DNA from: Zizania palustris
Taxonomy: Eukaryota > Streptophyta > Magnoliopsida > Poales > Poaceae
Assembly: GCA_019279435.1 (NCBI GenBank)
Contig: JAAALK010000086.1
Location: 15,979,913 to 16,043,912 of the forward strand
DNA length: 64,000 nt
Direction of reading: 5' to 3'
Shown: in pieces, positions 10,895 to 21,082 of the stretch
Numbering within the stretch: the stretch's first letter is position 1
Layout of the letters: each line of letters begins with the position of its first letter
The notes under the pieces: model-generated
What the model saw: only the letters and a program-made list of their open reading frames with translations
What the model was told of the DNA's origin: nothing
Database searches by the model: none
Translations under genes and position numbers: made by a program

Positions 10895-13800
10895 CTACAA
10901 AACAAGTGAGACTTTGTGTCACGACAAAATGCTCCATAAGCATGGATTTTACAAGTATGTCTTCCTGAGGTAGAATGCAGGTATACTCAAATGGTACTCC
11001 CTTGGTTCCTCCTTTAAACAAGGCCTACATATTTTTCAATAATGTTCCAAAATTGCTTGCATGTGATTTATTAGCTATTCCATTGTTTGCACTCATTCAC
11101 CTCTACTACCTAAAAACTGGTGGTAAATATATATGTTGTGTCTTACTATTTGTGGGCAAGTGATATAATTTCTAAAAACACATATAATTTTGAATGTTTA
11201 AACTAAAAATATTTTTTTGAAATCCCTTGCATCAAATGGGTATTTGGCTAGTAACACGTAATCTCTCTCCCGCATCACATATTAAGGTATTTATAAATAT
11301 CAGTAACATAGTAATTTTAACTCTTTCTCTTGGTTCTTGGTTTTATACTCTCCTTGATCCTTGTGCCCACATAAAGTATTATATAAATAAACGAGAAAGT
11401 TCAATATTTGCCATTGAAATTTCACCTGGTTATATATTTGTCACCGACTCTCTCACTAACATCTGATCTTGGGACCCACATGTTAGTAAGAGAGCCAGTG
11501 ACACATATGGAACCAAGTGAAATTTTAGTGACATATTAGAAATAATCTCTAAATAAACAGACAGGGGATGCACTCTAAATGTAATGGCATACGAGTGAAC
11601 TGTTACAGGCCCAAAAACTACAACAGGATTCCTAGTGCTACTGTTTTTCCAACGATCCCAGGAGTCATGGACTTCCACTGAATTGTCCCCCACTTTACGT
11701 CTTAATAATGTTTTGGTTGCACCTCAATTTATTAAGAATCTCATTTTTATTCGACAATTCACTACCGACAATAATTGTTCTGTTGAATTTGACCCTGCTA
11801 GTTGTTCTGTGAAGGTTCTTCCATCTCAGACCGAGATAGTCAGGTGCAATAGCTCCGGGATGCTCTACCCTCTGCACCTACCTTCAGCACTCTCCCTTGT
11901 TGCTCAGGCACCCTCCCCCTCTGTGGCATCGGCGTCTCGGTCACCCCGGTCATGAAGTGTTGACAAAGCTTGCAATCAGCACCTCTTCTCTCGTTCAGGA
12001 CTGTTCTTCCTTGTGTCATGCTTGCCAATTAGGGCATCATGTTTGTCTCCCTTTTTCTCCCTCTACTTCCCGAGCATCTAGTAAGTTTGATCTTGTTCAT
12101 TGTGATTTGTGGACATTTCCAGTTATTAGTGCCTCTGGTTACAAATATTGTTTGGTCATTCTTGACGATTGCACTCACTACTTGTGGACTTTTCCTTTGC
12201 ACTTGAAATCTGATACTTTCAGCACACTAGCCCACTTCATCACCCACGTTACCACCCAGTTTGGCACTCCCATCAAGGTTGTCCAGTGCGACAACGGGAA
12301 AGAGTTTGACAACTCTAGCGCCAACCAATTCTTCCTTTCTCAGGGCATTCACCTTCACGTGTCCTATCCCTACACCTCACCTCAAAATGGTAAAGTTGAA
12401 TGCATTATTCGCTCCATCAATAATGTCGTTCGCTCTCTACTATTTCAGGCGGCTATGCCTCCCTCCTACTGGGTAGAGGCTCTCATTATAGCCACTTCCT
12501 TGATCAACATTCTACCTACTAAAACTTTGCAGTCCTCTACGCCTCACTTTGCCTTGTTTGGCACACCACCGGCGTATGATCACCTACGTGCTTTTGGGTG
12601 CAAATGTTATCTCAACATGCCCGCCACCGCCACTCACAAACTTACTCCTCGGTTTGCCTTATGCATCTTCCTAGGATATTCTGCTCACCACAAAGGATAC
12701 CACTGCCTTGACCTCTCCACCAACAAAATCATTATCTCTCGGCACGTCGTCTTCGACGAAACAGCCTTTCCCTTTGCTGAGGCAATGGCCCCAGTAAACC
12801 GGCAGATTTTGATTTTCTTGCTGACACTAATGAGCTTACTCCCATTGGACCTCTGCACCAGTTTTTATCTGCAGACACTACTCTAGGTGTCACCAGCACC
12901 CCTGCCATTACTTCTGAAACTATGCCTGGGGTGCCACCGACGCTTCCTGCTGCTGATCCTTTGGCACCCACGCTCTACATCCCGCCTGCGCCGGTGCCAA
13001 TGACCTCCTCCGCTCCATGCGCGGCTCCAGATGCATCTAGAACAGTGGTGCTCTGACCATAGCGCCTCTTCTTCCGGCACGCATCTTCACCCACTACTAC
13101 TCACGCCGGCCTCGACCACCACTTCCTGCGCATGCACCAACAACACCTCCTCCCCTGCCCAAGGGTGTTGTTGATGTCCCTTCTGTGACCAATCAGCATG
13201 CCATGGCCACTCGTTCAAAGAGCGGTTTTTGGATGCCAGCAACGTATCATGTTACGTCCATGTCGCCGATACCGAAGACTTTCCATAGTGCTCTTGCCGA
13301 CCCCAATTGGCAAGTCGCAATGGAAGAGGAACATAGTGCTCTGATGAAGAATCACACTTGGGATCTCGTGCCTCATCCTCCTCATGCCAACATTGTTACC
13401 GACAAGTGGATCTTCAAGCATCTTATCTGATAGCTCTCTCAAACGACACAAGGCGTGTTGGGTTCTCCATGGCTTTACCCAACGACCCGGTGTGGATTTT
13501 GATGAGACTTTCAGTCCTGTGGTCAAGCCCGCAACTGTTCGCACGGTGCTCTCTTTGGCTCTTTCTCGCCAATGGCCCATTCATCAACTTGATGTGAAGA
13601 ACGCATTTCTTCATGGCCATTTGACAGAAACAGTATATAGTCAGCAGCCATCCGGGTTCGAAGATCCAGCTCACCCGGATTATGTCTGTCATCTACAGAA
13701 GTCACTATATGGCCTCAAACAAGCCCCTCGTGTGTGGTAGTCACATGGCCACTCACTTGTTGTCCATCAGGTTTGTTGAAGCCAAGTCCGACACTTCACT

Positions 13801-16800
13801 TTTTGTCTATCACCATGGATCCGACATAGCATACCTATTGCTCTATGTTGATGGCATTGTTCTCACAGCATCCTCACCCGACCTTCTTCGACGAATCATC
13901 TCTACTCTTCAGAGAGAATTTTCAATGAAGGACCTTGGTGAATTGCATCACTTTCTTGGTATGCATGTTCAGCGAAGTGCTGATGGGCTTCTTTCTTAGC
14001 GACAGTACATGTTGTACATCCTTGGCCGTGTCGAGATGACAGAGTGCAAGCCATGCTCCACTCCAGTTGATACCAATCCAAAGATTGCTACAGCATATGG
14101 CATCCCTGTCTCTGACCCTTCGGACTTCCGCAGCCTTGCTGGGGCATTATAGTACCTGACTTTCACTAGGCCGGATATTGCATATGTCGTACAGTAGGTC
14201 TGCCTTCATATGCACGACCCTCGTGAGCCTCATCTCGCAGCTCTAAAGCGGATTTTGCGCTATGTTCAAGGCACTCTTTACCTTGGTCTTCTATTGCACC
14301 CCTCTACTTCGGTTGATCTTGTTGTTTACACCGACGTTGATTGGGCTGGTTGTCCAGTCACCCACAAATCCACCTCGGGCTATGTCATGTTTCTTGGCAA
14401 CAATCTTGTCTCCTGGTCCTCCAAGCGTCAGAACACAGTATCAAGATCCAACGTTGAAGCCGAGTATCGCGTCGTGGCCAATGGAGTTGCTGAAGCCACC
14501 TTGCTGCGCCAGCTTCTTCTCGAACTACATGCCCCACTCCAGCATGCCACCCTGGTTTATTGCAACAACATCAGTGTTGTCTACATGACCTCCAACCCAA
14601 TTCAGCATCAACGAACCAAGTACATTGAGATTGATCTCCACTTTGTCCACGAGCGAGTCACCATTGGTGATCTTCGAGTTCTGCATGTTCCCACTTCCTC
14701 ACAATATGCATACATCTTCACCAAAGGCCATTGAGATTGATCTCCACTTTGTCCACGAGCGAGTCACCATTGGTGATCTTCAAGTTCTGCATGTTCCCAC
14801 TTCCTCACAATATGCATACATCTTCACCAAAGGCCTGCCTTCTTCCATATTCATGGAGTTCAGATCCAGTCTCAACGTGCAGGGTGCCTGATGTTTCGAC
14901 TGCGGGGGCGTGTTAGAATAGTCTTTGTTGTGCTGTTTTGTGGGCCTGGCATTGTTTGCCTTGGCTGTCAAGTAGGATAGAATGCCTTAGCTTCCAAGTC
15001 ATCTTGGTTGCCTTGGCTGCCAAGTCCTCTCCCCTTTTATTACTCCCTCTGTAATCTAGTTCTTTCAATGAATTAATCAAGGTCCTAAATCCACTTTCAG
15101 GCAGCAGTGCCCTCTTCCACGGTAGCCGGTGCCCCACTCGTCTTCAGCGGCAGCTGGCGGCTTCTTTGGTGGCAGCGGCATCCACTTCCATGGCCACTCC
15201 AGATCTGTTGAGTGCTCACTCTTCTGTTCTGTCTTCGACTCTTCGGTCAGTTCAGTGACTTCCAGACCAAAGTATAAAATTGCTTCATTGTCTTCAGTCA
15301 GTACAATGGTTCGGTGAGACTGTGACTTCTGCTTCTGTGCTGTTTTTGTGCTGACTGTTGTACTGCTATAAAGTGTATAATGGTTTGTGTAGTTGTGTCC
15401 TGTTGTAAAGTGTATAATATTGCTATGTGTTGTACTGCTGTAAAGTGTATAATGTTGTTGTCTGATTTGCTATCTAAGTATTGGTTGTATTGCTGATTTG
15501 TTGTATATGTGCTGCTGATTTTACTTTATTCAAGATTGTTGTGTGGCTTTTCTTTCATAAATATTAAATACTAAATGTAAGCTTATTTTTTGATGTAGAT
15601 TGCTGCATGGGACAAGACAAGAGAAGATATAAGAGAGAAGAGAGGTCATATCATTGGAAATACCAAGGTAAATATATGTTACACTACTACTAAAATTTGT
15701 AACATTTATACATTATGATGTGTGTATGGCATCACCTCACCGCATGCCTAAGGGCCCGTTGGGATGAACTAAAACTAATTGTTAGCTAGAAATTTGTAAC
15801 ATTTATACGTTATGATGTGTGTATGGCATCACCTCACCGCATGCCTAAGGACCCGTTTGGATGGACTAAAACTAATTGTTAGCTAGAACTAATTATTAGT
15901 TAGCTAATAATTAGTTGGCTAATAATTAGTTCACATATGGTTGGATACTTTGGACTAATACCTGAAAAAAGAGTAAAGAGCCCCTATTAGCTCCCTTAGT
16001 TTACTTGTGGACTAATGGCTAACCATTAGTTGACTTATGAACTAACAATTAGTTTAGTAATTAGTTGGGCTGTTTAGATGAACTAAGGTTAATGTTAAAA
16101 ATTAGCTACTAAGGCCCCGTTTGGATGACCTTGCTTATTTTTAGGGACTAAAATTTGCTTATTTTAGTAGGGACTAAAATTTAGTCCTCTTGTTTGGATG
16201 TAGGGACTAAACATTATTTAATGAGGGATTCATAAATGAGGATAGAGTGTGCATGTCACTTTTAGTCCCAATAAGCAACATCCAAGGGACTAATGGACTA
16301 AAGTTTAGTCCCAATAAGCAATCCTGTTTGGGATTTTAGGGACTAAATGGGACCAAACTTTAGTCCCTAAAAATAAGCAACCCCAATCCAAACGGGGCCT
16401 AACAATTAGTTCATGGGATCTAAACAGGGCCTAACTCACCTAGGCGACTAGAAGGGGTAGGTCGTCGTGCCTCGCCTTACCGCCTTAAGAACAATGACCA
16501 CACCACCAATCCATTTTGTTGACATGGCAAGCCACATCATTAAATCATTCATGTAAGAGAGCAATCCAAAATGGGAATCATGAGACAATTTTGATGTAGC
16601 TGAATGAATGGGCCCAGTTAAAGCTATGGGTAACCAATGGATGTTAGTGAATATATTTTAAAAAATTAGACCCCTAAACATGTAAATTATGTAATGGAAG
16701 ATACTAAAAAGATGATTGACGAGAATAGCAAAACATAAATACTTACACAATCAGCAATCTCTTCCTGTTTCAGAGGTGGAACTATTTCATCCTCCTTCCA

Positions 16801-19800
16801 CCCAAGAGATATCAAGAAAGCCATCTCTTCTGGACTAGGTCTGTCTTGAGCAGGATATGGTTCCTCTTCACCTGTTCCAACGGAATCAAACAACAAAACG
16901 GCTTCATCATCACTAGAGTTGGACCCCATTGAACCATCATCTATTTCTGCAGGTATGGTGGACAGAGCAGAAACATCATTGTTTGCATGGGACTTCATAT
17001 ATAATTCTTCTGTGTCAGCATGTTCTGATGAAGTGTTAAAATCCCTGTTATTTGACAGAATATCTTGCATTCCCTCATCAAAAACATCATGATGTTCCCA
17101 TAGTGGATTAATTTCCTCATTGTCAGAGAGGTGCTGCTGAGATCCCTCACAAGAATTTGCTTCCTTACAGGAACTACTTCCATGTTCCATACATTTGACT
17201 CCAGAATTAAACAAATCAAGACAAGAGCTCTGCTGCTCGTCAAGCAATGTAGATGAAGACACAGTAGAAGTGCATGAACCATTCAAGGACTTGCTCCGCA
17301 GTAACTCGAAGAATTTATGTTTGTCTTTAGCACTTGATTTTCTCTCACCAAACGATCCTTGGAGTTGTAAAGGGAAACCATTAGCAACACTCTTTAGCTT
17401 CTGGCTGGCAATAGACTTTTTCATTGGTTCCACTGAAGAAGATTGACCAAAAACAGGGCTCGCAGGATTGGTAATGCTGTCTTTGGCAGTATTTACAATA
17501 CCATTCTGCTCACGGCTAAGGACTTGAAAGCTTCCAGACTGAGATGGCTTTACAAGCTCATGTTTTACTGGAGTGCGAATAAAGCTGCTAGAAATCTGTA
17601 TTGGCAATTGTTGTGCACCCTTGACAGGACCATTAGAATCTCCAGCTCTTGCACCTTTGGACTTTAACTTATCTGAGGAACTTGATACCTGTACAATGTT
17701 CTGAATGAGTTAGGGTAAACAAATATGCCCCTAATTCAACACAAGAGAACATTACTCCATAAATAAGTGAAACAAAATACAGCTAGAGTACAGCACATTC
17801 ACTAAAAATTTCAAAAGGGACTGCATCTGCAAGAGGAGAGGTAGTAGTGTCATGGGTATTGGGCCAGGCCCAGCCCACAGGAACAGTGCCCACACAGGTA
17901 CTCTAGCATGAACAGTACAGTGGGTAATGGGTACTGTAGCAAAATTTAGAGATTTGTTAGTTTAAAAGGTAAAATTAGATTAGATCAGATTGAGTCCTTA
18001 AAAGGTAAGATTAGATCAGAAGATATTGATTTTAGTTAGGAATTAGATATAGAGATTATATTTGTTTCCATAATAGCATGTATTATTTCCTTATATGTCA
18101 TGTTAGTCCTCCCTATATAAAGGGATCTCATGTACTCAATTGACAAGAGAGAAATAATTGATCTAATATCTCCCCAATGTTCTTCTCCCCAACCTAAATC
18201 TCATCCTTAAAAGTCACCGCCGCCCAGCTAGCCAGCGGTGTTTATCCCATCATGGTTCTAGACCACGAGTCCATAATATATAAGAGCCCACAAAAACACA
18301 AAAGATGTGACTGAGCTTCATGGTATTTTGTTAATTTTATCCAAATGATCCAACATAGATGAAGTAATATAAAAAGGATAAGATGCAACGCTGGCGTCAT
18401 CTTTGTAGGAATCTTTAGCAATTGTGTTAAAACCTCGTTCATATGGATCCAAGACTCCAAGTGATAAAAAAGGTGCTTTCAATTGGTTAGCTAACCAAAA
18501 GTAAAAAATAACTGAGGGCTATAAGAAAATACCCATTTAGCTCGACTCAGCTGAACAGCTCAATAGTCAATACAAAACTGTGTGTGTGTATATATATATT
18601 TGTGTTTAAGCCTTTAAGGACATAGGTTTACTACCTCCAATCATATTGTATCAAGTAAGAAAGTAGATATGGTATACAAATATGATAGGTCTGCATTATT
18701 ACAATCTAGACCCCGCAGAAAGCATTACTGATCAATTATTCTTCTAAATGCGGAGATTCCATCCCCTAGAGAGTTTATGTTTTTTTAATATGGTGACAAA
18801 TAGCATAAAACATATAATATGAACAGATCATTAAGGCTGGCTCCTGAAGCAGGTATTCTTGGTGTATAAACAAAAAGTATGTGGTAGGTATATAGAGTAC
18901 TAATCACAAGTGAATTCAAATAGTGTTTAAGGAATCAAAGGAGGATAAAATACAAGAAAGCTGAAAAACAACGCTTCTGTTGACAAAGGCCGAACCATTT
19001 AACAAACAAGATGGAATCATGGAACGATGGAAGTTATCAAACCTAAACTGTTACATACTCCGGTATCATAAACACATCCATGATATTAGAAAAAGGCAAC
19101 CTAAAAAGGAAGCCGTTAATATTGAAATAGGGGCAGTATTAACTTATAAGATACATACAGAAATTTTGTTCGATGAAGGTGTCAGAGGTCTTAGAATGCA
19201 CTGCTTCATAGTTCTTTCTTCAAACTTATGAGTATCAATCAATAACTGGATAATAAAAGAGGGATGAAACATGAAGGGACTGTTCAGTAAAGTAAATTTA
19301 ATGAATATGTCAAAGGGGAAACACATATATCTTAAATATTAAACTACCTGTGGTGTGGTGGAAATCTTTAATGGAGCTTGCATCACTGTTTCAGCCATGC
19401 TTAATGCAGTCCCATAGCTCAATGCATCCATCTGCTTACTAGAACCAGGGCGTAATAGAGAAGACGAAACAGGACAATTAGTTGGTCCACTAAGTATAGG
19501 AACTTCTGCTAGCACCGAATTTCGCCCATCAAGCACAGTGCCCAAAGGTATACTCTGAATTGGGGTGCTAATTCCAGGGGATGGAACTCTACCTATGTCT
19601 TGCTTTCCATTCTTGTCCTCAAAACCAAGGTGTGGGAATTCTCGCTCAAAGGAGATGCCACCAGCAACCTTTCTTGATACACTACCAACACCATTGTCTA
19701 AACTTTCTCCTACTGCCTGATTCAATGTATCTACCTTCAATCGAGTATGACTAAGCCTGTCCCTTTCAGGTCTGCATGGGCTGAACAGCTTGAAGCCATC

Positions 19801-21082
19801 ATACAAGGGATCGTCTGGTGGGCCCAACCTACTCTCCCAATTACGGGAATCAGAGTCCTTCTCGCATCCCCTGTCCCTGTTGCTTCTTCCAAAACTGGCA
19901 TAGCCTCTTGACTTCGTTGTACCATCTCGTTCATGCCGTCTAGGACCAATTGAGACTGAACTCCTCCGTGAGATGGACTGTTGGGAACTCCTTTCACGTT
20001 CATGACCTGATGATTGGTTTAGTGATGAAATGCTCCTGCCTTGATCATCTAAAGCATGTAAGAAACAACTTATTAGTAGAAAATACAATAAATCACAAAA
20101 TGGAATTTAACTTCAGTACTTCACTATCAGTTGATTCTAGCATATGCATATAATGCTCAGCTAAACTAGGCAGAATTATGTCAAAAAAAATAAAAATGCA
20201 TTGAAACAACAATAATTGGTAAGAAAATAGTATACCTTCTTACATAAGTGCAACAGCAGCAAATTTCACAAGCGCACACGGCACACCAAAAAATCAGAAG
20301 AAATAATATATAGCATCATGCTTACATGATGATTGTCAATAAAACCCAAGTTGCAAAAGGCAATAAAATGGTTTAACTATAAGACACCAATGACACTGGC
20401 AGATCATTTTCATACACGAGAATTATTGCTCAGTAACAGTTACTGAAGTTAAATTGTTACATGAACTGAGGTGATTTAGTAAACATCAATATGAGGCTCC
20501 AATCTAAAGTGAAGTCTCCCAACATGATTCATTAATGCTACCACACTTGCTATAAATATATAATGCAAAGCATTAGAATTCATAAAAGATTTAGGGGTCA
20601 TATAACATATTAAATAAAGCACTTCACATTATAAGCATTGGTCTTAACATAATAAACGGCATCAACAGTGCCTATGGAGGGTTAAACAATGATTGTTGTC
20701 AACTTGTCATAGGAACAAAGTGAAAACTATAATCCGGAATTCCTCATGACGTCACGAGAGAAGGTATGGTAACTTTCAAAATGCACAAATGGAACACACT
20801 ATGCATCATAAGTAACTCTAAGTGAACCAACATCCACTGCAACATTATACAATGACACTCAAAACATATCTGCCACTATTTCGTGCCATAAAAGGCAAGC
20901 AAGTAATCCCGCAAGCATTATATAAGGAACGCTAGCCATTATATGATATGCGATGAAAGGTTGACATTGAAAGTGAACTCACCTACACGAGGCGAAGTTC
21001 CGGCCCAGAGGCCTGTGGCGACAACTGTACCAGGCCCCCGCACCAGCCATTCCGGCTTCAGCGAGGGCTCACCTCGGTCCAT
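10844..21082 (-). CDS. vasculin/GPBP1-like nuclear protein, four exons, predicted 597 aa
   Basis: Coding exons on the minus strand are 20983-21082, 19348-20048, 16747-17688 and 10844-10894. All borders are GT/AG and the phases join exactly (100, 701, 942 and 51 nt; no internal stop). The ATG at 21080-21082 has G at -3 and +4. The protein starts M-D-R-G-E-P-S-L-K-P-E-W-L and is Ser/Arg-rich and hydrophilic. It has F-E-R-E-F-P-H-L-G near residues 167-175, acidic serine-rich stretches around 480-545, and S-P-E-E-M-A-F-L-I-S-L-G-W near 552-564 followed by a P-P-L-K-Q-E-E motif. An E-F-P-x-L-G block plus a C-terminal L-L-x-x-M/L-G-W helix followed by P-L motifs is the vasculin pattern; animal vasculin binds GC-rich promoters. 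Role here is inferred. No signal peptide or membrane segment is seen. Exon 4 is the least certain part. Confidence 0.72.
11415..11527. repeat. foldback (inverted repeat ~48-bp arms)
   Basis: The arm 11415-11462 (starting TGAAATTTCACCTGG, ending CTAACAT) is the near-perfect reverse complement of 11480-11527, with a 17-base loop. This may be a small foldback transposon or hairpin locus. Confidence 0.75.
11635..12890 (+). pseudogene. copia pre-integrase and integrase
   Basis: Pre-integrase sequence (L-R-L-N-N-V-L-V-A-P, then S-G-M-L-Y-P-L) is followed, after a +1-type frame change near 11900, by an open stretch 11897-12886. The zinc-binding part has H-R-R-L-G-H-P-G-H and C-x-x-C (C-H-A-C). The catalytic triad is visible as H-C-D-L-W, Q-C-D-N-G-K-E-F and Q-N-G-K-V-E. 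It continues through F-G-C-K-C-Y and F-L-G-Y-S to D-E-T-A-F-P-F. The integrase triad is intact even though the element is not. Confidence 0.86.
13185..14020 (+). pseudogene. copia reverse transcriptase (frameshifted)
   Basis: Pieces carry the W-Q-V-A-M-E-E-E-H-S-A-L and W-D-L-V-P entry, F-D-E-T-F-S-P-V-V-K, the catalytic-D block H-Q-L-D-V-K-N-A-F-L-H-G, S-L-Y-G-L-K-Q-A-P-R, and Y-V-D-G. That last box is normally Y-V-D-D, so an active-site aspartate is lost. At least three frame breaks occur (near 13430, 13738 and 13998). Confidence 0.86.
14030..14892 (+). pseudogene. copia RNase H with internal duplication
   Basis: RNase H motifs are visible: Y-T-D-V-D-W-A-G-C, S-T-S-G-Y-V-M-F-L, V-S-W-S-S-K-R-Q, E-A-E-Y-R-V-V-A-N and K-Y-I-E-I-D-L-H-F-V. 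A 106-bp tandem duplication (14623-14834) repeats the last conserved block and shifts the frame, so the final F-T-K-G-L segment is reached only in another frame. Stops occur near 14000-14190. Confidence 0.85.
14623..14834 (+). repeat. 106-bp direct tandem duplication inside copia RNase H
   Basis: 14623-14728 and 14729-14834 are almost identical. The unit starts CATTGAGATTGATC and ends TTCACCAAAGGC. It is not a multiple of three, so it breaks the reading frame. Confidence 0.9.
14911..15100 (+). repeat. 3' LTR (5' portion recognisable) of the copia element
   Basis: Begins TGTTAGAATAG directly after a purine-rich tract (CTGCGGGGGCG, 14900-14910) and the end of pol. The right limit is unclear; no partner LTR is present to define it. 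Confidence 0.6.
15101..15598. repeat. non-coding intron segment with TGTAAAGTGTATAAT microrepeats
   Basis: Between about 15355 and 15460, three close copies of a unit containing GTTGTACTGCTGTAAAGTGTATAATG occur in tandem with spacers. The rest shows no gene; it may belong to the copia LTR or to an older insertion. Confidence 0.45.
15599..15667 (+). other. exon-like 69-bp open segment, function unknown
   Basis: Exactly 23 codons lie between an AG acceptor (GATGTAG) and a GT donor (AAG|GTAAAT). The peptide is charged (W-D-K-T-R-E-D-I-R-E-K-R-G-H). It lies on the plus strand, opposite to the host gene. It may be a remnant exon of a captured or transposon gene. I do not recognise it, and chance cannot be excluded. 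Confidence 0.3.
15693..15886. repeat. 97-bp tandem duplication spanning a MITE end
   Basis: 15693-15789 and 15790-15886 are near-identical. The unit contains AACATTTATAC, GGCATCACCTCACCGC and the first ~35 bases of the outer Tourist-like MITE. The MITE left end is therefore present twice. Confidence 0.88.
15849..16431. mobile_element. Tourist-like MITE (outer), host of a nested MITE
   Basis: Imperfect terminal inverted repeats: left GGACCCGTTTGGATG then ACTAAAACTAATTGTTAG, right CTAACAATTAGTTCATGG then GGGCC. TAA flanks both ends (15846-15848 and 16432-16434), as expected for PIF/Harbinger-type insertion. Net length without the inner element is ~293 bp. Confidence 0.75.
16113..16399. mobile_element. 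Tourist-like MITE (inner), 287 bp
   Basis: Long, nearly perfect terminal inverted repeats: left GGCCCCGTTTGGATG then TTGCTTATTTTTAGGGACTA, right its reverse complement ending CCAAACGGGGCC. TAA is duplicated at 16110-16112 and 16400-16402. The interior repeats GGGACTAAA/TTTAGTCCC. It is inserted inside the outer MITE. Confidence 0.88.
16432..16746 (-). other. remaining part of intron 3, no gene seen
   Basis: Contains a CACCTAGGCGACTAG-type block at 16436-16500 similar to 9898-9948, then ordinary AT-rich intron up to the donor at 16746. Confidence 0.4.
16747..17688 (-). CDS. vasculin-like gene, coding exon 3
   Basis: 942 bp (314 codons, phase 0 at both ends) between acceptor TGTACAG and donor TGATTGT|GTAAGT. 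It carries a K-H-K-F-F-E-L-L-R-S-K motif, an acidic serine-rich stretch and the conserved L-I-S-L-G-W-K-E-D-E segment close to its end. Translation into the intron gives a hydrophobic run and a stop, so splicing is required. Confidence 0.82.
17848..18250 (+). repeat. probable solo LTR
   Basis: Starts TGTCATGGGTATTGGGCC. It contains a TATA-like CTATATAAAGG at 18113-18123 followed by a transcription-leader-like stretch. It ends near TTTATCCCATCA. No internal coding region or second LTR is seen and no clear target duplication, so the right limit is approximate. Confidence 0.5.
18579..18600. repeat. TG/TA microsatellite
   Basis: A (TG)n run passing into a (TA)n run within intron 2. Confidence 0.85.
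19348..20048 (-). CDS. vasculin-like gene, coding exon 2
   Basis: 701 bp between acceptor TTTAG at 20049 and donor CACAG|GTAGTT at 19347. It encodes a Ser/Arg/Asp-rich region (residues 34-267) with D-D-P-L-Y-D-G-F near residues 112-119 and F-E-R-E-F-P-H-L-G near 167-175. Confidence 0.82.
20049..20982 (-). other. intron 1 of the vasculin-like gene
   Basis: 934 bp, donor GTGAGT and acceptor CTTTAG. AT-rich; no mobile element recognised. Confidence 0.65.
20983..21082 (-). CDS. vasculin-like gene, coding exon 1
   Basis: 33 codons plus one base, starting at the ATG at 21080-21082 and ending at a consensus donor (CGTGTAG|GTGAGT). The W-L-V-R-G block lies at residues 12-16. The phase-1 junction is completed by the first two bases of exon 2. 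Confidence 0.75.

Larger units (their letters stand above)
11590..15100 (+). mobile_element. Ty1/copia retrotransposon, 5'-truncated and decayed
   Basis: Order on the plus strand is gag-pre-integrase, integrase, RT, RNase H, purine tract and the start of a 3' LTR (TGTTAGAATAG at 14911). The integrase-before-RT order defines copia. The 5' LTR, gag and protease are missing; similarity begins around 11590-11690. It lies in intron 3 of the vasculin-like gene, opposite to that gene. Confidence 0.85.
10895..16746 (-). other. intron 3 of the vasculin-like gene, filled with mobile elements
   Basis: A 5852-bp intron (donor GTAAGT at 16746, acceptor TTTTGTAG at 10895). It contains a foldback (11415-11527), a truncated copia element (about 11590-15100, opposite orientation to the gene), tandem duplications and two nested Tourist-like MITEs. 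The parts 10895-11414 and 11528-11590 show nothing recognisable. Confidence 0.6.
17689..19347 (-). other. intron 2 of the vasculin-like gene
   Basis: 1659 bp with donor GTAGTT and acceptor TTGTACAG. It contains a probable solo LTR (17848-18250), a short TG/TA microsatellite and otherwise unremarkable AT-rich sequence. Confidence 0.65.
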
